Part shown: positions 13,527 to 17,026 of the stretch, piece after piece
Layout of the letters: each line of letters starts with the position of its first letter
Position numbering within the stretch: position 1 is the first letter of the stretch
Source: Candidatus Methylomirabilota bacterium
GTDB taxonomy: Bacteria; Methylomirabilota; Methylomirabilia; Methylomirabilales; 2-02-FULL-66-22
Length of the DNA stretch: 17,026 bases
Direction: 5' to 3'
Assembly: GCA_016208645.1 (NCBI GenBank)
Contig: JACQXP010000123.1
Coordinates: forward strand, 1-17,026
Notes under the pieces: generated by a model
Database searches by the model: none
What the model saw: only the letters and a program-made list of their open reading frames with translations
Told to the model about the DNA's origin: nothing
Position numbers and translations under genes: made by a program

Positions 13527-14408
13527 ATGGACAAGGGAACCTGGACGGTGAAGGTCGGTCTGGCCCAAATGCTGAAGGGCGGGGTCATCACGGACGTTGT
13601 CACACCGGACCACGCGAAGATCGCCGAGGAGGCCGGGGCCTGTGCCGTCATGGCTCTGGAGCGGGTTCCGGCCGACATCCGGGCCGCCGGGGGCGTGGCC
13701 CGCATGGCCGACCCCACGGTGATCGAAGCGATTAAGGGGGCCGTGACCATCCCGGTCATGGCCAAGTGCCGGATCGGCCACTTCGTGGAGGCGCAGATCC
13801 TGGAGGCCCTGGGGGTGGACTACATTGACGAGTCCGAGGTCCTGACCCCGGCCGACGAGGAGCACCACATCTACAAGCACCCCTTCACCGTCCCCTTCGT
13901 CTGCGGCTGCCGCGACCTGGGTGAGGCGCTCCGCCGGATCGGCGAGGGCGCGGCCATGATCCGCACCAAGGGCGAGGCCGGAACCGGCAACGTCGTCGAG
14001 GCGGTCCGCCACGCCCGTGCCGTCCTGGGGGCCATCCGCCGGCTGCAGGGGCTCACCCCGGATGAACTGATGGCCGAAGCCAAGAATCTGCGCGCGCCCT
14101 ATGAGCTGGTGACCGAGGTGGCGCGGACCGGCCGCCTCCCCGTCGTCAACTTCGCCGCCGGCGGGATCGCGACCCCGGCCGACGCTGCCCTGATGATGCA
14201 GCTCGGCGTGGACGGGATCTTCGTCGGCTCCGGGATCTTCAAGTCCGCCGATCCCTCGGCGCGCGCCAGGGCGATCGTTCAGGCGACAACGCACTTCAAG
14301 GACGCGAAGATCCTGGCGGAGGTTTCCCATGGCCTGGGGGAGGCCATGCCCGGCCTGGATGTCCGCTCGATGAAGCCGGAGGAGCTCCTGGCAACACGGG
14401 GCTGGTAA
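13527..14408 (+). CDS. pdxS: Pyridoxal 5'-phosphate synthase subunit PdxS
   Basis: The 293-residue TIM-barrel protein makes pyridoxal phosphate from ribose 5-phosphate, glyceraldehyde 3-phosphate and ammonia supplied by PdxT. Landmarks include KVGLAQMLKGGVITDVV, ALERVPADIRAAGGVARM, K80 in PVMAKCRIGHFVEA (the Schiff-base lysine), the second lysine in MIRTKGEAGTGN, and VNFAAGGIATPADAALMM near the phosphate site. Length and sequence are typical. AGGAGGAGG (13515-13523) sits just before ATG 13527, and a TATAAT promoter lies upstream. pdxT follows, separated by a heptamer repeat. Confidence 0.97.
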   Translation: MDKGTWTVKVGLAQMLKGGVITDVVTPDHAKIAEEAGACAVMALERVPADIRAAGGVARMADPTVIEAIKGAVTIPVMAKCRIGHFVEAQILEALGVDYIDESEVLTPADEEHHIYKHPFTVPFVCGCRDLGEALRRIGEGAAMIRTKGEAGTGNVVEAVRHARAVLGAIRRLQGLTPDELMAEAKNLRAPYELVTEVARTGRLPVVNFAAGGIATPADAALMMQLGVDGIFVGSGIFKSADPSARARAIVQATTHFKDAKILAEVSHGLGEAMPGLDVRSMKPEELLATRGW

Positions 14409-14414
14409 CAACCT

Positions 14415-14496
14415 AAATCCCAATGACCAATGAGCCAATGACCAATGGGGGCTCAGGACTCATTGGGATTTGGTCATTGGTCATTTGTCATTTCCC
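14415..14496. repeat. Heptamer repeat element, copy 3 (pdxS-pdxT gap)
   Basis: The left arm has AATCCCAATGACCAATG and further CCAATGACC units; the right arm is ATTGGGATTTGGTCATTGG, then GTCATTTCCC. The arms are inverted around GGGGGCTCAGGACTC. It lacks the long G-run core of copies 1 and 2 but shares the heptamer and the ATTTGGTCATTGG stretch. It ends directly before the pdxT ATG. Confidence 0.75.
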
Positions 14497-15078
14497 ATGA
14501 CAACGATCGGTGTCTTGTCCCTGCAGGGAGATTTTCGCGAGCACCGGGAAGTCTTGGAACGCCTGGGGGCAACTGCTCCCGAGGTGCGGTGCCCGCGGGA
14601 TCTTGAGGGTCTGGACGGCCTGATCATCCCTGGAGGCGAGAGCACAACCATCGTTCGTCTCATGCGGACCTCGGGCCTGCTGGAGCCGCTCCGGAAGCTG
14701 GTCGGCCGCGGCTTCCCCGTGTGGGGGACGTGTGCCGGAATGATCCTCCTGGCCAAACAATTGGACGCCACAGGGACCCCCGCGTTGGAGGCGATGGACA
14801 TCGGCGTCCGCCGCAACGCCTTCGGACGCCAGGCAGACAGCTTCGAGGTAGACCTTCGCATCCCGGTCCTGGGGGATCCCCCGTTCCATGCAATCTTCAT
14901 CCGCGCCCCGGTGATCGAGGCCGTGGGCCCTGAGGTCGAGGTGCTGGCGCGCCTGGCGGACGGCACCCCCGTTGCAGCCCGGCAGGACCGCCTCCTCGCC
15001 ACCGCCTTTCATCCTGAACTCACCCCCGACTCCCGCTTCCACCGGTTCTTCCTCGACCACGTCGTGCGACGCGTGTAG
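14497..15078 (+). CDS. pdxT: Pyridoxal 5'-phosphate synthase glutaminase subunit PdxT
   Basis: The 193-residue class I glutaminase releases ammonia from glutamine and channels it to PdxS. The catalytic triad is visible: C79 in VWGTCAGMILLA, H172 and E174 in ATAFHPELTPD. LSLQGDFREH and IIPGGESTTIVRLM are PdxT signatures. The start ATG 14497 follows directly on a heptamer repeat, so there is no Shine-Dalgarno sequence; the first residues MTTIGVLSLQG match the family start, so I keep it. It should be cotranscribed with pdxS. Confidence 0.96.
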   Translation: MTTIGVLSLQGDFREHREVLERLGATAPEVRCPRDLEGLDGLIIPGGESTTIVRLMRTSGLLEPLRKLVGRGFPVWGTCAGMILLAKQLDATGTPALEAMDIGVRRNAFGRQADSFEVDLRIPVLGDPPFHAIFIRAPVIEAVGPEVEVLARLADGTPVAARQDRLLATAFHPELTPDSRFHRFFLDHVVRRV

Positions 15079-15124
15079 CGCGGACGCCTGCGCCGATCCC
15101 GAGGGACCGACGACTCTGCACGCA

Positions 15125-15151
15125 GGCAGGGCAGACTCCGTGCCCCTTGCC
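15125..15151. terminator. Possible hairpin between convergent pdxT and tatC
   Basis: GGCAGGGCA (15125-15133) pairs with TGCCC and TGCC (15141-15151) with a two-base bulge. The 108-base gap separates converging genes, where a shared terminator would be expected. There is no clear T-run on either side, so the call is weak. Confidence 0.3.
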
Positions 15152-15186
15152 AGCGCTGGGGATTCGCCTGCCTTCAGACGGAAAGG

Positions 15187-15966
15187 CTAGCCTTCGGCGG
15201 GCTTGGCCCGGCGGGCCGTGAGGCGGGCGGCGAGGATGCCGACCTCGTAGAGTACGCACAGGGGGAGGGCCATCAGGCTCTGGTTGAAAATATCCGGGGT
15301 GGGGGTGAGGATCGCCGCGATGATGAAGTTGATCAGGATGGCGTACTTCCGGTTGCGGGCCAGGAACTGGGGCGTGACCAGGCCCAGGCGTGCCGCGATG
15401 GTCATGGCCAGCGGCAGCTCGAAGATCACGCCGAAGGCCAGGAGGAACTTCAGCGTGAAATCCACATACTCGCTGAACCGGGGCATCTGCTGGATCGAGG
15501 GATCGAAGGTCAGGAGGAACTGCAGGGCCAGCGGGAGAACGATGAAGAAGCAGAACACGGCCCCCGCGAAGAAGCAGATGGTGGACAGGATCACGAACGG
15601 CAGGGCGAAGCGTCGCTCTTTCGGCAGGAGCCCCGGCTCGATGAACTTCCAGAGCTGGTACAGGACCACGGGGAGGGCCACGAACAGCCCGGCGATGAAG
15701 GCGACCTTGAAGTGGGTCCAGAGCGTTTCGGCCGGGCCGAGGGCGGTAAGCTTGGCGATGGCCGGCTTGAAGCGGAACCCGATGAAGGGAAAGCGGCGGC
15801 CCATGACGACATCGGTCGTGAGCGGCCGCTGGAGCAGCTGGAGGAAGGTCGTCCGGAAATTGAAGGTGAGAATGAAGGCGATGCCGATGGCCGAGAAGCA
15901 GACGATCAGTCGCTTCCTGAGCTCCTCCAGATGAGCCAGGAAGGGCATCTTGGCGTCGTCAGGCAT
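15187..15966 (-). CDS. tatC: Sec-independent protein translocase TatC
   Basis: The 259-residue protein has the TatC plan with six membrane helices. MPFLAHLEELRKRLIVCF at the start is the family's cytoplasmic signature, with the conserved Glu that binds the twin-arginine signal. Later landmarks are FIAGLFVALPVVLYQLWKFIEPGLLPKERR, FAGAVFCFFIVLPLALQFLL, LLAFGVIFELPLAM and ILTPTPDIFNQSLMALPLCVLYEVGI. With TatB it receives folded proteins for export. The start ATG 15966 overlaps the end of tatB by eight bases, so translation is likely coupled; an internal ATG six codons in is possible. Confidence 0.96.
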   Translation of the reverse strand: MPDDAKMPFLAHLEELRKRLIVCFSAIGIAFILTFNFRTTFLQLLQRPLTTDVVMGRRFPFIGFRFKPAIAKLTALGPAETLWTHFKVAFIAGLFVALPVVLYQLWKFIEPGLLPKERRFALPFVILSTICFFAGAVFCFFIVLPLALQFLLTFDPSIQQMPRFSEYVDFTLKFLLAFGVIFELPLAMTIAARLGLVTPQFLARNRKYAILINFIIAAILTPTPDIFNQSLMALPLCVLYEVGILAARLTARRAKPAEG

Positions 15967-16390
15967 TCCGCGTCTCGGCCGGTTGGGCAGCAGTATGGGA
16001 GGCAGCCTCAGCGTGCGGCGGGGGCTCGCCGGGTGTCTCCGGCGGTGCCATTGCCTCTACGGTTCCAGGCGAGACCGGGGCCAGGCTGGTCGCCGCCGGC
16101 TCTTCCGTGGTGGTCTGGGCGGGCTGCTCTTCCGTGGCAGGCGGCGTCCCCTCGGCCGATGCGACGGGAGGGGTGGGCTCTGCGGGTGTCGGTGCCGCCT
16201 CCGGCTGATCCTCGCGCTCCGCCAGCTCGATCTCCCGCTGGATGCCCTCGCGCAGATCGTCCGATGCGCGGCGGAATTCCGCCATGGCCTTGCCGATCGT
16301 CCGGCCGATCTTGGGCAATTCCTTGGGTCCGAAGACCAGCAGGGCGATCACGAAAATGATGAGGAGTTCCGGCATCCCGATGCCGAACAT
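15959..16390 (-). CDS. tatB: Twin-arginine translocase subunit TatB (TatA/B family)
   Basis: The 143-residue protein starts MFGIGMPELLIIFVIALLVFGPKELPKIG: a short membrane helix, the FGP hinge, then an amphipathic helix (about 27-58, GRTIGKAMAEFRRASDDLREGIQREIE). Glu at position 8 points to TatB rather than TatA, which usually has a glutamine or other polar residue there. The C-terminal half (about 62-143) is a low-complexity, Pro/Ala/Thr/Glu-rich tail. GGGAG lies eight bases before the start. It is followed directly by tatC. No separate tatA is in the window, so this subunit may have both roles or tatA lies elsewhere. Confidence 0.9.
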   Translation of the reverse strand: MFGIGMPELLIIFVIALLVFGPKELPKIGRTIGKAMAEFRRASDDLREGIQREIELAEREDQPEAAPTPAEPTPPVASAEGTPPATEEQPAQTTTEEPAATSLAPVSPGTVEAMAPPETPGEPPPHAEAASHTAAQPAETRNA

Positions 16391-16459
16391 TCACATGACT
16401 CCCGGCACTCGTCTCAAGCAGTCCGACGTCCGGCGGTCGTCGGGTCGCGAGCAGGGCAG

Positions 16460-16488
16460 AGACTACAATCGGGGTGGGGCAAAGTCAA
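16460..16488 (-). promoter_or_regulatory. Likely promoter for tatBC
   Basis: On the minus strand, TTGACT (16488-16483) is followed after 17 bases by TAGTCT (16465-16460). The -35 matches five of six consensus bases, and the -10 three of six. Transcription would start near 16453, about 60 bases before tatB. The rest of the gap to 16644 shows no gene. Confidence 0.5.
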
Positions 16489-16644
16489 GGCAAATGGCCC
16501 GGCGGAGAACATGGAGAAAGCGCACATCCAATGTGTTGACAAGGGGATTCGCGGAAGTGGCGAGGCCTCGTCGCGAGTGGAAAATGCGGATCCATCAGAC
16601 GTCCGGAGCAGGCGAGGAGGAATCCGGGGGGCTGAATGTGGGGG

Positions 16645-16851
16645 CTAGCCAGGGATCTTTCCGCAGAGGTGGCAGATCAGTCCGGCCGGCTCGCGCTTCA
16701 CCCATTCATGGCGCCGGCAGGTGGATTGGCGGTTCCGTCGAACTTCCTGGGCGTCCCGGCGGTTCAGATACATCAGGCTGTGGGCCATGAGAACCGCCGC
16801 GAGGCAGATCAGAAGCGTGAGTAGGCTGATGTCTATCCATGAGAGCGGCAT
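16645..16851 (-). CDS. Small membrane protein with zinc-ribbon-like tail
   Basis: I do not recognise a named family. The 68-residue product has one N-terminal membrane helix (about 5-28, WIDISLLTLLICLAAVLMAHSLMYL), a basic stretch (NRRDAQEVRRNR) and a short tail with C45-x2-H48 and C60-x2-C63, spaced like a compact metal-binding ribbon. AAAGGAA lies six bases before ATG 16851, and a promoter-like CTGGCA-17-TAGATT lies upstream. This supports a real gene even though it is small. The tail should face the cytoplasm given the basic residues after the helix. Confidence 0.65.
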   Translation of the reverse strand: MPLSWIDISLLTLLICLAAVLMAHSLMYLNRRDAQEVRRNRQSTCRRHEWVKREPAGLICHLCGKIPG

Positions 16852-16925
16852 GGGGGGTTCCTTTGGTGTCGTACTCGGCCTTGAGTTCGGTGCTGAGAGT
16901 CTGCGTGTAACTCATCGAAGAGCAA

Positions 16926-16954
16926 AATCTATGCCATATGCCGCTTTCTGCCAG
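16926..16954 (-). promoter_or_regulatory. Promoter-like sites for the small zinc-ribbon membrane gene
   Basis: Minus-strand CTGGCA (16954-16949) and TAGATT (16931-16926) are 17 bases apart; each matches four of six consensus bases. They lie 75 bases before ATG 16851. Confidence 0.4.
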
Positions 16955-17026
16955 GGAGCAGCCATGGCGTTCAGCGGCTCGCCTAACACCTTGAAATCCC
17001 AAGGTCGAGTCTTCGGCCCGGACGCC

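Noticed and set aside
13380..14438. Long open frame of 352 codons on the minus strand across pdxS
   Set aside because: It mirrors the GC-rich codon pattern of pdxS, is rich in Gly/Asp/Arg without any motif, and pdxS is certain on the other strand.
16537..16542. Plus-strand TTGACA that could be a -35
   Set aside because: No -10 lies at 16-18 bases and no plus-strand gene follows.
16706..16915. Possible leaderless ORF starting MSYTQTLSTELKAEY on the minus strand
   Set aside because: It has no ribosome-binding site and overlaps the better-supported 68-residue gene out of frame; its C-terminal part looks like a shadow translation.

Overview
The window is about 17 kb of GC-rich bacterial chromosome. 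Most of it is a phosphate-acquisition (Pho/Pst) locus, followed by vitamin B6 synthesis (pdxST), Tat export (tatBC) and two small edge genes. The organism looks like a GC-rich, Gram-negative-type environmental bacterium: it has Tat export, the PdxS/PdxT route to pyridoxal phosphate, and unusually large Pst permeases. A member of the NC10/Methylomirabilota-Rokubacteria sphere would fit. That is a guess from style, not from a marker gene.

Layout. Positions 118-591 (-) hold the 5' part of a DUF4338/DruA-like gene that stops early. Positions 708-1577 (-) encode an orphan TupA-like oxyanion-binding protein, divergent from phoB (1891-2589, +). phoR follows, but its ATPase domain is scrambled: a second, diverged copy of its own PAS start and an octamer palindrome replace the N box, and the rest of the ATPase domain continues in another frame. 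Next come a receiver-only response regulator (4711), a truncated second receiver (5117), a small two-helix membrane protein (about 5480), pstS (5792, with an in-frame TGA at codon 3), large pstC and pstA, pstB, a DJ-1/PfpI-family protein, phoU and methylglyoxal synthase. pdxS and pdxT follow on the same strand, and tatC, tatB and a 68-residue membrane/zinc-ribbon protein lie on the opposite strand.

How it fits together. Three tandem 11-bp-period Pho boxes lie before phoB, before the receiver gene at 4711, and before the small membrane protein-pstS transcript. This suggests one PhoB regulon. PstSCAB imports phosphate and PhoU links transport to the kinase. Methylglyoxal synthase releases phosphate from dihydroxyacetone phosphate and is known to be inhibited by phosphate. 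The DJ-1/PfpI protein could handle the methylglyoxal it makes. I infer a phosphate-starvation methylglyoxal branch built into this locus.

Oddities. The signalling layer shows several lesions (phoR, the second receiver, and the pstS start), while transporter genes pstC, pstA and pstB and phoU are intact. Gaps between genes carry short inverted repeat arrays of three kinds: ATTGGTC heptamers, GCAGCACC octamers and GTTCGGCN octamers. The heptamer element supplies the stop codons of tupA and phoB and directly abuts the starts of phoR and pdxT. Some lesions could be assembly or sequencing errors, which reads would settle.
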